DNA from: Providencia rettgeri
Lineage (GTDB): Bacteria; Pseudomonadota; Gammaproteobacteria; Enterobacterales; Enterobacteriaceae
NCBI RefSeq assembly: GCF_023205015.1
Contig: NZ_CP096258.1
Location: 1,116,001-1,180,000, forward strand
Reading direction: 5' to 3'
DNA: 64,000 nt
The notes below the pieces were generated by a model. It ran no database searches. It was not told where the DNA came from and worked only from the letters and a program-made list of their open reading frames with translations. The position numbers and the translations under genes were made by a program. Shown one piece after another: positions 8,877 through 17,817 of this stretch (the stretch's first letter is position 1; each line of letters begins with the position of its first letter).

Positions 8877-9749
8877 TTATTGAGGCCATTTCATTTCGCC
8901 TTTAATGACTTTCGCACTAAGCTCTAAACTTGATTTGTCATCTAATTGTGGATACTTCGCTGCAACTTTTTGGATGAGTTCATCTGAGTTTCTACTTGTT
9001 TTATATGCACTTTCAAAGTCCTGTAAATATTTTTGAGTGAAAGAAACCGTCGTTACATCTAATTTAGACGCCCCCGTAAAGTGGCCGGGAACAACGGTTG
9101 CTGGGTTCAGAGCTTTGATGTCTTTTAATGTTTGTAGCCAATTTTTGCGTGACTCTTCTGTTTGGGTATCCGCTACCCATACATGAATATTGTCAGAAAC
9201 AATAACGCCACCCACAACGGCTTTTAATGATGGAACCCAGAGATAAGTTCTATCTGGTGACACGCCATCAAGGCCTTTAATTTCAAGTTTTTCGCCATCA
9301 ACGGTGAAGTAGTCTCCTTTAATAACTTCAGGGACAATAACATGGGCAGGGGCTTCATCTTTTAATACACCGCCCCAGTAAGCCAGCTTGCCATCTTTAG
9401 TGGCTTTAATGGCTTCAACTGTGTTTGCTGTTGCGATCACTTTAGCCTCTGGGAAGGCGTTTGTTAGGGTATCTAGCCCAAAATAGTAGTCTGGGTCAGA
9501 ATGGCTAATGTAAATCGTAGTTAATTTTTTATTGAGTTTTTTAATCTTATCAACCAATTGTTGTGCATCATTTTTTTGAAATTGTGCATCAATCAACACC
9601 ACTTCACTTGAACCGCTAATTATTTCAGAGGAAACTGGAAATACGCTGTTATTTCCAGGGTTATAAACATCTAGTGTGAGTGTTTCAGCTTGGGCCAGAT
9701 TTATCGTTGTGGCAAATAGCGCGGTTGCCGCTAATAAGGTCAATTTCAT
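8877..9749 (-). CDS. Secreted metallo-beta-lactamase-fold hydrolase with altered metal motif
   Basis: A 290-aa protein with a signal peptide (cleavage about A21, LAQA|ET) and an MBL fold. The metal motif normally HxHxDH reads H83-S-D85-P-D87-Y-Y-F, so the second and third histidine positions are Asp and Tyr. A later GH (PGHF, H223) is retained. The substrate is unknown and the Zn stoichiometry may be altered. It is transcribed away from a LysR-type regulator gene starting 130 bp upstream, the usual arrangement of a regulator and its target. Confidence 0.75.
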   Translation of the reverse strand: MKLTLLAATALFATTINLAQAETLTLDVYNPGNNSVFPVSSEIISGSSEVVLIDAQFQKNDAQQLVDKIKKLNKKLTTIYISHSDPDYYFGLDTLTNAFPEAKVIATANTVEAIKATKDGKLAYWGGVLKDEAPAHVIVPEVIKGDYFTVDGEKLEIKGLDGVSPDRTYLWVPSLKAVVGGVIVSDNIHVWVADTQTEESRKNWLQTLKDIKALNPATVVPGHFTGASKLDVTTVSFTQKYLQDFESAYKTSRNSDELIQKVAAKYPQLDDKSSLELSAKVIKGEMKWPQ

Positions 9750-9879
9750 GTTGTATCCTAAAATGAAGTTATACAGAAAAGTTTGTTTTGCATGTCGTGT
9801 ATACTAAATTGCAATGATGAGATGAAAAACCCCATAATTAGGTGTTGTTTGTTGCATAATTCGGTCAAATGAGAATGGT

Positions 9880-10800
9880 ATGGATAGATTAAAAGCGGCG
9901 GAAGTATTTATTACTATTGTTGAACAGGGCAGCCTAAGCGGCGCAGCTGAAAAACTGGATATGTCTAGAGCGATGGTGACACGCTATTTGTCGGAAATGG
10001 AACAATGGGCGGGAGTACGTTTATTAAATCGCACCACACGGAAATTAAGTCTAACTTCAGCAGGGGAAGGGGTATATCAACAATCTTTGCAACTTAATGC
10101 GATTTCCCAAATGGTGCCTGTGCAGCAAGAGCTTGATGCAAAAGCATTATCTGGTTTAGTGCGTATTAGTTGTTCACAATCAATCGCCCAAAGTGCGCTT
10201 TCTGTGGCTATTTCTGAGTTTATGCAGCTCTACCCGAATATGGCTATTGATATGCAAATATCGAATAAATCGGTTAATTTGATAGAAGAACGAATTGATT
10301 TGGCTATCCGTATCACAAATCAATTGGAACCGAGTTTAATCGCAAAACCCTTGTCAACTTGCCATTCTGTCATTTGTGCTTCACCTGACTTTTTAAAAGG
10401 AAAAAAACAGCCTGAAAAGCCAGAGGATTTAGTTTTGCTTGATTGCTTAACCTACAATTTTTTTGGTCGTAGCTTATGGGTATTTGAAAAAGCAGGCGTG
10501 CAGTATAGTGTATTAGTTGATGGGCGCTTAAGTGCTAACGAATCCGTATTTCTCGCTGAAGCAACATTGCAAGGCGCAGGTGTCTCTATGCAACCTTATT
10601 ATTCAGTTGCTAATCATTTGGCTTCAGGGAAGTTAGTTCAGTTATTACCTGAATATACGCCAATGCCGCTAGGTATTTACGCTGTGTATACTAGTCGGCA
10701 AAAAATGCCAACCGCCCTGAGGGTGGTGATTGATTATCTGGCCAATTGGTTTGAAACTTCACCTCACTGGCAGTTATTGATGCAACAGCGCGGAAGTTAG
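9880..10800 (+). CDS. LysR-type transcriptional regulator, divergent to the MBL gene
   Basis: A 306-aa LysR-family regulator. The N-terminal winged helix-turn-helix (about residues 1-60, SLSGAAEKLDMSRAMVTRYLSEME) is followed by the effector-binding periplasmic-protein-like domain (about 90-295). The family context (CrgA/AaeR-type group) suggests a response to a small organic molecule, but the ligand cannot be read. It probably controls the divergent gene at 8877-9749 from the shared 130-bp region. Its 3' end overlaps the convergent lysR by 27 bp. Confidence 0.85.
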   Translation: MDRLKAAEVFITIVEQGSLSGAAEKLDMSRAMVTRYLSEMEQWAGVRLLNRTTRKLSLTSAGEGVYQQSLQLNAISQMVPVQQELDAKALSGLVRISCSQSIAQSALSVAISEFMQLYPNMAIDMQISNKSVNLIEERIDLAIRITNQLEPSLIAKPLSTCHSVICASPDFLKGKKQPEKPEDLVLLDCLTYNFFGRSLWVFEKAGVQYSVLVDGRLSANESVFLAEATLQGAGVSMQPYYSVANHLASGKLVQLLPEYTPMPLGIYAVYTSRQKMPTALRVVIDYLANWFETSPHWQLLMQQRGS

Positions 10801-11709
10801 CTGGGTTTTTATTTGATTAAAGTTATCCTCTAAATGTTGAGTAAAAATATTGGTCAATTGTGATGAGGGGCGGTGAATAGGCCTTATCAAGCTAACAGTA
10901 AAAGGAATCGAAAAACTGAGTGGGCGCAGCGCTAACTTCCCAGCGGATTGTTGGTGAAAATCTAATGCAGTTAACGGGTTAACAATAGAAACTCCAATCC
11001 CTTTTAGTGCCATGGCGCAAATGGATGATGCCGAATGCGTTTCCATGACCATTTTGCGTTCGACGTGATGTTCCGCAAAGGTTGAGTCAATTAACTGACG
11101 ATAGCTGTCAGTTAATGACAGGCTAATAAAACGTTGGCCTTGAAAATCGCTGGGGGTTAACACGTCTTTTTGGGTTAAAGGGTGGCTCGCCGGTAAGACA
11201 CACACTTCATTTAAACTTCCCAGTGTTTGTTGTTCAGTTCCTGGTGGCATTTGTAGATGCTCTGTTAAGCCGAAATCGTAACGTTGGGCTGACAACCACT
11301 CTTCTAGTACAGGGGACTCTTGTGGGATCACCGTGATACTGACATCAGGGTAGTTTTCCATAAATGACTGGCAAACTTGGGGTAATAAAGATTGGGCGAA
11401 AGCCGGTAGACAGGTTATCGATATTTGTGCATGTTCGAAGCGGCGGATGGTTTCTGCTGAATTTTTAATGCGTTCCAAGCCATAATAAGAGCGTTCAACC
11501 TCTTCAAGAAAGCGTAACCCTTGTGCTGTTGGCTGTAAACGTCCTTTGACCCTATCGAATAACTTAAACTGTAAAAGGTATTCTAAGCGAGCAAGTTCAC
11601 GGCTGATAGTCGGCTGTGAGGTGTTTAGCAGCGCAGCGGCTTCCGTTAGGTTAGGGGTCGTCATTACTGCACGGAATATTTCGATGTGCCGCCATGAAAT
11701 GGCTTGCAT
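10774..11709 (-). CDS. lysR: LysR, transcriptional activator of lysA
   Basis: A 311-aa regulator, the namesake of the LysR family. The N-terminal HTH (FRAVMTTPNLTEAAALLNTS) and the divergent position immediately beside lysA match E. coli lysR. In E. coli it activates lysA when diaminopimelate is available and represses itself. The 126-bp lysR-lysA intergenic region should hold the operator. Convergent and 27-bp overlapping with the LysR-type gene at 9880. Confidence 0.92.
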   Translation of the reverse strand: MQAISWRHIEIFRAVMTTPNLTEAAALLNTSQPTISRELARLEYLLQFKLFDRVKGRLQPTAQGLRFLEEVERSYYGLERIKNSAETIRRFEHAQISITCLPAFAQSLLPQVCQSFMENYPDVSITVIPQESPVLEEWLSAQRYDFGLTEHLQMPPGTEQQTLGSLNEVCVLPASHPLTQKDVLTPSDFQGQRFISLSLTDSYRQLIDSTFAEHHVERKMVMETHSASSICAMALKGIGVSIVNPLTALDFHQQSAGKLALRPLSFSIPFTVSLIRPIHRPSSQLTNIFTQHLEDNFNQIKTQLTSALLHQ

Positions 11710-11835
11710 AAAAAGTCCTTAAATAAAGTCCATATCAAATATGAATAGACTTTAGCAAAATAGATATTTTTTTTCCCGTATTATTCTTTGAATAATAGCT
11801 TTTAATATAATAAAAACTTGCAAACGAGAAAGACA

Positions 11836-13095
11836 ATGACTTCATTCGCAACGACAACAAGCCAATATTTAACCCCTGAGTATTTACGCGCATTACCTGA
11901 GCAGTATGGTAGCCCTGTTTGGGTTTATGATAGCGCGGTGATCATTGAGCGTATCAAGCAATTACAAGTTTTTGATACCGTGCGCTTTGCACAAAAAGCG
12001 TGCTCGAATATTCATATCCTGCGCTTAATGAAGCAGCAAGGCGTTAAAGTCGATTCCGTTTCCTTAGGGGAGATTGAACGTGCGCTGGTGGCAGGGTTCC
12101 AGCCCGGGCGTGAAAACTCAGAAATCGTCTTTACAGCGGATGTGCTCGATAGGGCGACATTAGCGAAAGTCACTGAGTTAGATATCCCTGTGAATGCTGG
12201 CTCGATTGATATGCTTGAACAAATTGGCGAGCAAAAAGCTGGCCATCCTGTTTGGCTGCGTATCAACCCTGGTTTTGGTCACGGTCATAGCCAAAAAACT
12301 AATACTGGCGGCGAAAATAGTAAGCACGGTATTTGGCATGAAGACTTATCTTTAGCGTTAGAAAAAATTCGCCATTACAATTTGTCATTGATTGGTATTC
12401 ATATGCATATTGGTTCTGGGGTTGACTATCAACATCTTGCCGATGTATGTGATTCTATGGTGGCGTTAGTCACAACCGCAGGGGTTGACCTTCATGCCAT
12501 TTCAGCAGGTGGCGGGCTATCAACACCGTATCGTGAAGGCGATGAATTAATCGATGTGCAGCATTATTACAGCTTATGGGATAACGCTCGCCAACGTATC
12601 GAACAACACTTAGGACACAAAATTGAACTTGAAATAGAACCTGGCCGATATTTGGTTGCGGAATCAGGCGTATTGTTAGCTGAAGTGCGAGCCGTTAAAG
12701 ATATGGGTAGCCGCCACTATGTGCTTGTAGACAGTGGTTTTAATGATCTAATGCGCCCAGCAATGTATGGCAGCTATCACCATATTTCAGTATTACCCAC
12801 GGATGGACGTAACGTTGATGGGGCTCAACTAAAAGACACTATTGTCGCTGGCCCTCTGTGTGAATCAGGAGATGTATTTACCCAGTTAGAGGGCGGTTTA
12901 GTGGTAACTCGCGCTTTACCTGAGGTAAAAGTTGGCGATTTTCTGGTTTTTCATGACACTGGCGCTTATGGTGCATCCATGTCATCAAACTACAATAGCC
13001 GCCCATTATTACCCGAAGTGATGTTTGTGAATGGCAAACCACAATTGATTCGCCGCCGCCAGACGATAGAGGAATTATTGGCGTTGGAGTTGTAA
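11836..13095 (+). CDS. lysA: LysA, diaminopimelate decarboxylase
   Basis: A 419-aa fold-type III PLP enzyme converting meso-diaminopimelate to L-lysine. The PLP lysine is K54 in FAQKACSN; the HIGSG and EPGR phosphate/PLP motifs and the GPLCESGD active-site loop are present. I chose the ATG at 11836 (GAGAAAG upstream), since a TTG 18 bases earlier would add residues not seen in E. coli LysA. Divergent from lysR. A hairpin with a T-run follows at 13125. Confidence 0.96.
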   Translation: MTSFATTTSQYLTPEYLRALPEQYGSPVWVYDSAVIIERIKQLQVFDTVRFAQKACSNIHILRLMKQQGVKVDSVSLGEIERALVAGFQPGRENSEIVFTADVLDRATLAKVTELDIPVNAGSIDMLEQIGEQKAGHPVWLRINPGFGHGHSQKTNTGGENSKHGIWHEDLSLALEKIRHYNLSLIGIHMHIGSGVDYQHLADVCDSMVALVTTAGVDLHAISAGGGLSTPYREGDELIDVQHYYSLWDNARQRIEQHLGHKIELEIEPGRYLVAESGVLLAEVRAVKDMGSRHYVLVDSGFNDLMRPAMYGSYHHISVLPTDGRNVDGAQLKDTIVAGPLCESGDVFTQLEGGLVVTRALPEVKVGDFLVFHDTGAYGASMSSNYNSRPLLPEVMFVNGKPQLIRRRQTIEELLALEL

Positions 13096-13124
13096 TTTAA
13101 ATAATTCCTCAAAAAATTAATGGG

Positions 13125-13157
13125 TCCAGCTATTAAATAAATGGCTGGATTTTTTTG
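13125..13157 (+). terminator. lysA terminator
   Basis: TCCAGC (13125-13130) pairs with GCTGGA (13144-13149), followed by seven T residues. It lies 30 bp after the lysA stop and separates lysA from the AT-rich island. Confidence 0.75.
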
Positions 13158-13266
13158 TTTTTAATTAAGGTTAAAATTACTCTTTTAGGTTATTTACAAT
13201 ACTTTTTTATATGTAAAAATAAATTTGTTTTCTTTTAATGATTGATTTTATTTAAATGAGAATAAT

Positions 13267-13902
13267 ATGAAATTGATGATTTTTATACTTGGCTTAGCCT
13301 TTTTAGAGTGTAAAGCTAATGGTTTTAAAAGAGATATCATTATGCCATCATATAGGATGTTATCATTTAATTATGATAGTAAGTATTTAATATATGAACC
13401 ATCTATTAGTGATGAGTACCCACCACCAAGAAATGAAAAAGATTTCTTTTTGTTAGTTGAAAAGGCTGCATCAGGAGATTCAAATAGTAATTTATTATTA
13501 TTTAAATTATTCCTTAAGGATTCTAATTGCAAGTATTTTGATTTTAAACCGTCGATACCTAATTTCATCTGCAAAAAAGCTGTTAATTACTTAATTGAAT
13601 CAGTTAATATAAATCCTGATAATAATATGGCGTTATTTGAAATGAGTAAACTTTATCATAAAGGGGTTGTATTGAATAAAAATGAAAGTAAAGCAAATCT
13701 AATTCTAGATAAAATAATAAAAAAAGGAGGGAGAGATTCTGTATTAGTCTGTGACTACTTAGTTGAAATTACTCTTTTTGATGATGATGGAAATATAAAA
13801 AATATTGATAAATCTAGATATTATGCAGATATTGGAGCTAAAAATGGTAGCGAAAAATGTAAAAAATATCTCAATGATATAGATAACTATATGAGAAATT
13901 AA
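13267..13902 (+). CDS. Exported Sel1/TPR-like protein of unknown function (island gene 1)
   Basis: I do not recognise a named family. The 211-aa product has a hydrophobic N-terminal leader (about residues 1-19); the FLEC segment is not a good lipobox. Right after it comes a PSYRML motif, then helical repeats with Sel1-like features (ALFEMSKLYHKGVVLNKNESKA). It aligns along its whole length with the product of 14577-15272: the same PSYRML motif, a FLL/YLL-K-G-D segment, and a YL...V.I.P block before the Sel1-like repeat. Very AT-rich, unlike lysA or fadE. The two copies flank an EF-hand-like protein, the layout of an immunity or chaperone gene around its partner. Function inferred only. Confidence 0.6.
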   Translation: MKLMIFILGLAFLECKANGFKRDIIMPSYRMLSFNYDSKYLIYEPSISDEYPPPRNEKDFFLLVEKAASGDSNSNLLLFKLFLKDSNCKYFDFKPSIPNFICKKAVNYLIESVNINPDNNMALFEMSKLYHKGVVLNKNESKANLILDKIIKKGGRDSVLVCDYLVEITLFDDDGNIKNIDKSRYYADIGAKNGSEKCKKYLNDIDNYMRN

Positions 13903-13923
13903 TAGAGATAAAAGGGGGGATGT

Positions 13924-14580
13924 ATGGATGTTAAAGAATATATACCAGAACATTATTTACAAAGCGTAAATGAAGGTGATAGTCGATTGTTTGAATTAGA
14001 TGATAATGGTTTCTCTAGCTATGGAGGACCTAGCTTTACTATATTTGTTTCTCCGCCAGATAGCCAATATATAGATGTTGTAGGTGATAATACAAATATA
14101 GGGGATTCTTCTTTTGGTCATGTGTTTATTGGTCTTAAAGGCACAAATCCGGAAAGTAACCAATTTGAAAGCGTATCTATAGGTTTTAGTGCTGGTAATA
14201 GTTTTTTGACCAATACGGATAATATTTCATTCGATGATCATAATAAGTATTCAGAAGCATCATCTTTGACAATTGTGGGACAAGGACCTGTGTTTGATAA
14301 TGATTTAAATAATAATGGAGTGGAAACTTTACCATATGATTTTGGTGTGCTATTTAAATTTAATGGAGAGCTAAAAAAAACCGGATGGGTTTCTCCCAGT
14401 GATGCATTATTGGTAATGGATAAAAACAGTGATGGTAAAACGCAGTCTGAAGAATTATTAGGTTTGAGTAAGGCCGGTATTTCATCTATAAGCTTAAATA
14501 ATGAATTAATGACTACAATGAAAAATACACTACCATTTTTAAAATCAAATAACGATCGCGTATTTAATGGGTTAATATGA
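13924..14580 (+). CDS. Acidic EF-hand/RTX-flank-like protein, possible effector (island gene 2)
   Basis: A 218-aa acidic protein with no cysteine and no signal peptide, preceded by a very strong ribosome site (AAGGGGGG). The C-terminal part (about 126-185) resembles the region found in large RTX-type proteins: NDLNNNGVETLP, a TGW...DALLVMDKNSDGK EF-hand-like loop, then EELLGLSKAGISSISLN. The N-terminal part contains GHVFIGLKG, loosely like permuted papain/NlpC-fold domains of polymorphic toxins, but the expected Cys is missing. Its stop overlaps the start of the next gene (ATGA). It could be a small secreted effector, a detached C-terminal module, or a remnant. Function unknown. Confidence 0.55.
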   Translation: MDVKEYIPEHYLQSVNEGDSRLFELDDNGFSSYGGPSFTIFVSPPDSQYIDVVGDNTNIGDSSFGHVFIGLKGTNPESNQFESVSIGFSAGNSFLTNTDNISFDDHNKYSEASSLTIVGQGPVFDNDLNNNGVETLPYDFGVLFKFNGELKKTGWVSPSDALLVMDKNSDGKTQSEELLGLSKAGISSISLNNELMTTMKNTLPFLKSNNDRVFNGLI

Positions 14581-15272
14581 AATGGTTATTGGTTGTGCTA
14601 GTTTTTATTCTCAGTGGATATGATTCATATTCATACAGTGAAAATTTTTTACAAAGTAGTGACGTGAAACCTCCGTCGTATAGGATGCTTGCTTTTTCTA
14701 CTAATAATATGAAGTATGAAGAAGAGAAAAAATTTTTTCAGGCCATGACACCAATTGAGACAGCAGAGAAATTTTATCTACTCAAAAATAAAGTAGATAA
14801 AGGTGACGCCAAAACCCATTATCTTTTATTTTTATTATATTTTGATGATTCGACCTGTTCTGAAAAAAGTCTAGTCAATTTAAAGCGAATTGCAGATGAA
14901 AATTGTTTAATTGGTTTAGAATATTTAAATAAAGCTGTAATGATTGATCCTAATTTCCAGCTGGGTTTATACCGATTAGCTTACTTTAATAATCACGGAG
15001 TTGGTGTGGATATTGATTTGGATCAGTCAATAAAATATTGGGAAAGGTTGATAGAAACTAAAGGTTATTACCGTCTATTAGCGTTAGAGGCCGCCTCTGA
15101 AATCTATTTTTATGAATTTGGAAAAATAGACAAAGCAAAAGAGTATCTAACAATTTGTGCAAATGAAGGTGGGGAGATTTGCCAATTTAAGCTAGGTGAC
15201 TGGGATAATAAAATTAAATTACGACCTTATATATTAGAGGCTAAACAGCGAAAAAACTCCCCGAGTACGTAG
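14577..15272 (+). CDS. Exported Sel1-like protein, paralogue of island gene 1 (island gene 3)
   Basis: A 231-aa product with a signal peptide (about residues 1-20, MKWLLVVLVFILSGYDSYS), then PPSYRML, then Sel1/TPR-like helices (LGLYRLAYFNNHGVGVDIDLDQSIKYW). It is paralogous to the gene at 13267, although the DNA has diverged. The ATG overlaps the upstream stop by four bases, so it is translationally coupled to the EF-hand-like gene. That coupling, and its predicted periplasmic location, fit an immunity protein, but this is inference. Confidence 0.6.
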   Translation: MKWLLVVLVFILSGYDSYSYSENFLQSSDVKPPSYRMLAFSTNNMKYEEEKKFFQAMTPIETAEKFYLLKNKVDKGDAKTHYLLFLLYFDDSTCSEKSLVNLKRIADENCLIGLEYLNKAVMIDPNFQLGLYRLAYFNNHGVGVDIDLDQSIKYWERLIETKGYYRLLALEAASEIYFYEFGKIDKAKEYLTICANEGGEICQFKLGDWDNKIKLRPYILEAKQRKNSPST

Positions 15273-15298
15273 AAAATTGATGTACAATTTACACTAAT

Positions 15299-15336
15299 AA
15301 AAAACTCAAGGGGCGAATAACTCCTTGAGTTTTTTA
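15299..15336. terminator. Bidirectional terminator between the island and fadE
   Basis: AAAACTCAAGG (15301-15311) pairs with CCTTGAGTTTT (15323-15333), with A-run and T-run flanks. It sits between the convergent island gene 3 and fadE and can serve both. Confidence 0.85.
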
Positions 15337-15351
15337 TTACTTAATAATCAA

Positions 15352-17817
15352 TCAAGCCGCTTTCTTTTTCTTACTGGTTTCTTCATTTGACGGCTCATTT
15401 GGCGACTTTTTTGTAGGAAGTACACCCAAATCATCAAATTCAAACTCATCGACATTAATTGTCCGTAATCGACTTGCTTCTGCTCTACGCAAGATATCGG
15501 CTTCTTCTTGCGTAATCACATTTTCAGGAAGTAATTGGTCAGCAAGCTTATCTAAGCGAGTAAAGCTGAGCTTACGCTCTTTTAAGCGGCAAATACGTTC
15601 GAAAATAGGTTCAGCGGCAATGATATCCAGCAAGGCTTGGTTAACTAAGCCATGAGGGTTGTTTTCCGCAGGTGTTAAATACTGCCCACGGCCCAATCTG
15701 TCGCGCGTTTCTGATGGCTCCATCAGGATTTGAGCCAGTTTATGGTCAAGTCTGTCAGATGGCATAGACATTGAACGACCAATTGGGAACAGCGTGAAAC
15801 GCATAACTGCTGCTACAGCTCTGTTTGGGAAGTTTTTCAATAAATCATCCATTGCCTTTTCAGACTGATACAAACAATCTTCAACGGCCCATTTCACGAG
15901 TGGTAAGTCAGCTTTTTGGCGGCCTTCATCTTCATAGCGTTTTAAAGTTGCAGATGCGAGGTATAAGTTACTTAAAATATCCCCTAAACGAGCTGAGATA
16001 CGTTCGCGACGTTTTAAACTGCCACCTAACACGCCCATGGCAACATCGGATAGCAATGCTAAGTTGGCACTTTGGCGGTTTAGCATTTGATAGTAACGAC
16101 GGGTTTCATCTTTGGTCGGAGCATGACTTCCACGGCCATTGGTCAAACCAAGCCAGAAGCTACGGAATTGATTACTAATTACATGACCAATATGGCCAAA
16201 TACGGCTTTGTCGAATTTATGTAAGTTATTATCCTGTGCTGCGGCCATTTCTTCTAATACAAAAGGATGGCAACGGATAGCCCCTTGGCCAAAGATAATC
16301 ATACTGCGGGTGAGGATATTTGCCCCTTCAACCGTAATGGCGATTGGTGCGCCTTGATAGGCTCTAGCAACAAAGTTTGAATCCCCAAGGCAAATGCCTT
16401 TACCGCCAGTAATATCCATGGCATCAATAATGGCGCGCTGGCCTCGGTGCGTACAATGGTATTTAACAATAGCAGATAGAACAGCAGGTTTTTCACCTAA
16501 CATAATCCCAGAGGTAATGAGAGTTGCCGCCGCATCCATAAGATAAGTATTACCCGCAATGCGTGCTAATGGCTCTTCAATCCCTTCCATTTTACCAATG
16601 GGTAACTTGAATTGGCGACGAATATAAGAGTAAGCACCCGTTGCGATGGCAATACTCTTCAAACTACCTGTTGAGTTAGATGGCAATGTAATACCACGGC
16701 CCACAGAAAGGCACTCAACCAACATTCTCCAGCCTTGGCCTGCCATTTTTGGACCACCGATAATGTAATCGATAGGTACAAAAATATCTTGTCCGCGGGT
16801 AGGGCCATTCATAAATGGAATATTTAGTGGGAAGTGGCGATGACCAATTTCAACTCCTGGGGTGTTGGTTGGAATTAATGCACAGGTGATACCAAGGTTT
16901 TTCTCACCGCCTAATAGCTTATCTGGGTCTGAAAGTTTGAATGCGAGGCCTAATACGGTGGCAATTGGCGCTAAGGTAATATAGCGTTTGTTCCATGTTA
17001 AACGCATTCCTAATACTTGCTCGCCTTGCCATTCACCCATACAAACAACACCTGAGTCTGGGATAGCACCGGCATCGGAACCTGCTTCAGGGCTGGTTAG
17101 CGCAAAGCATGGAATTTCTTCACCCGTCGCTAAGCCAGGTAAATAACGTTGTTTTTGTTCGTCAGTACCATAATGTTGCAGTAATTCGCCCGGGCCTAAT
17201 GAATTTGGCACACCTACCGTGATAGCAAGAATACCAGACACGCCTGCGAGCTTCTGTAGAACCTGTGACTGTGCATATGCAGAGAACTCAAGGCCACCAT
17301 ATTCTTTTTTGATGATCATAGCGAAGAAGCGGTGATCACGTAGGTACTGCCATACTTCAGGTGTTAAGTCCGCAAGTTCATGGCTCACTTCGAAGTCATT
17401 GACCATGCCACAAACCGTTTCAACAGGCCCATCAATAAACGCTTGTTCTTCTGCCGTTAATTGAGGTTTCGGGTAGTTGTGTAGCTTGTTCCAATCAGGA
17501 GCACCACGGAAAAGATCACCCTCCCACCAAGTTGTTCCCGCATCAATCGCTTCTTTTTCTGTACGTGACATCGGTGGCATGACTTTTTGGAACATTTTCA
17601 TCGCACGAGCGGAGAAAAGAGATTGGCGGACTGGGCTGAATACAAAAGGAAATAATACCAAGGCGACTGGTAGTAACAGCCAGTAGCTCCAAAGGTTCAT
17701 GGCGCCCATCACTGCGGTGTAGGCTAATAACAATACTGTGCTAAAAATTAAAGCGGTTCTGTGATAACAAAGTACGCCGATTAAGGCGAGAAATAACACA
17801 ATGCTGAGAAGGATCAT
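15352..17817 (-). CDS. fadE: FadE, acyl-CoA dehydrogenase
   Basis: An 821-aa FAD-dependent acyl-CoA dehydrogenase, first step of the beta-oxidation cycle. Two to three hydrophobic segments at residues 1-65 are followed by the long enterobacterial FadE body: VMPPMSRTEKEAIDAGTTWW, FALTSPEAGSDAGAIPD, and a C-terminal extension ending KKKKAA. I prefer the ATG at 17817, which has GGGAG seven bases upstream and matches the E. coli N-terminus; an in-frame GTG at 17835 is less likely. A FadR-type operator lies at 17840-17856. Confidence 0.95.
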   Translation of the reverse strand: MILLSIVLFLALIGVLCYHRTALIFSTVLLLAYTAVMGAMNLWSYWLLLPVALVLFPFVFSPVRQSLFSARAMKMFQKVMPPMSRTEKEAIDAGTTWWEGDLFRGAPDWNKLHNYPKPQLTAEEQAFIDGPVETVCGMVNDFEVSHELADLTPEVWQYLRDHRFFAMIIKKEYGGLEFSAYAQSQVLQKLAGVSGILAITVGVPNSLGPGELLQHYGTDEQKQRYLPGLATGEEIPCFALTSPEAGSDAGAIPDSGVVCMGEWQGEQVLGMRLTWNKRYITLAPIATVLGLAFKLSDPDKLLGGEKNLGITCALIPTNTPGVEIGHRHFPLNIPFMNGPTRGQDIFVPIDYIIGGPKMAGQGWRMLVECLSVGRGITLPSNSTGSLKSIAIATGAYSYIRRQFKLPIGKMEGIEEPLARIAGNTYLMDAAATLITSGIMLGEKPAVLSAIVKYHCTHRGQRAIIDAMDITGGKGICLGDSNFVARAYQGAPIAITVEGANILTRSMIIFGQGAIRCHPFVLEEMAAAQDNNLHKFDKAVFGHIGHVISNQFRSFWLGLTNGRGSHAPTKDETRRYYQMLNRQSANLALLSDVAMGVLGGSLKRRERISARLGDILSNLYLASATLKRYEDEGRQKADLPLVKWAVEDCLYQSEKAMDDLLKNFPNRAVAAVMRFTLFPIGRSMSMPSDRLDHKLAQILMEPSETRDRLGRGQYLTPAENNPHGLVNQALLDIIAAEPIFERICRLKERKLSFTRLDKLADQLLPENVITQEEADILRRAEASRLRTINVDEFEFDDLGVLPTKKSPNEPSNEETSKKKKAA

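Noticed and set aside
11818..11835. TTG start extending lysA by six codons
   Set aside because: The ATG at 11836 has a better-placed ribosome site and matches the LysA N-terminus.
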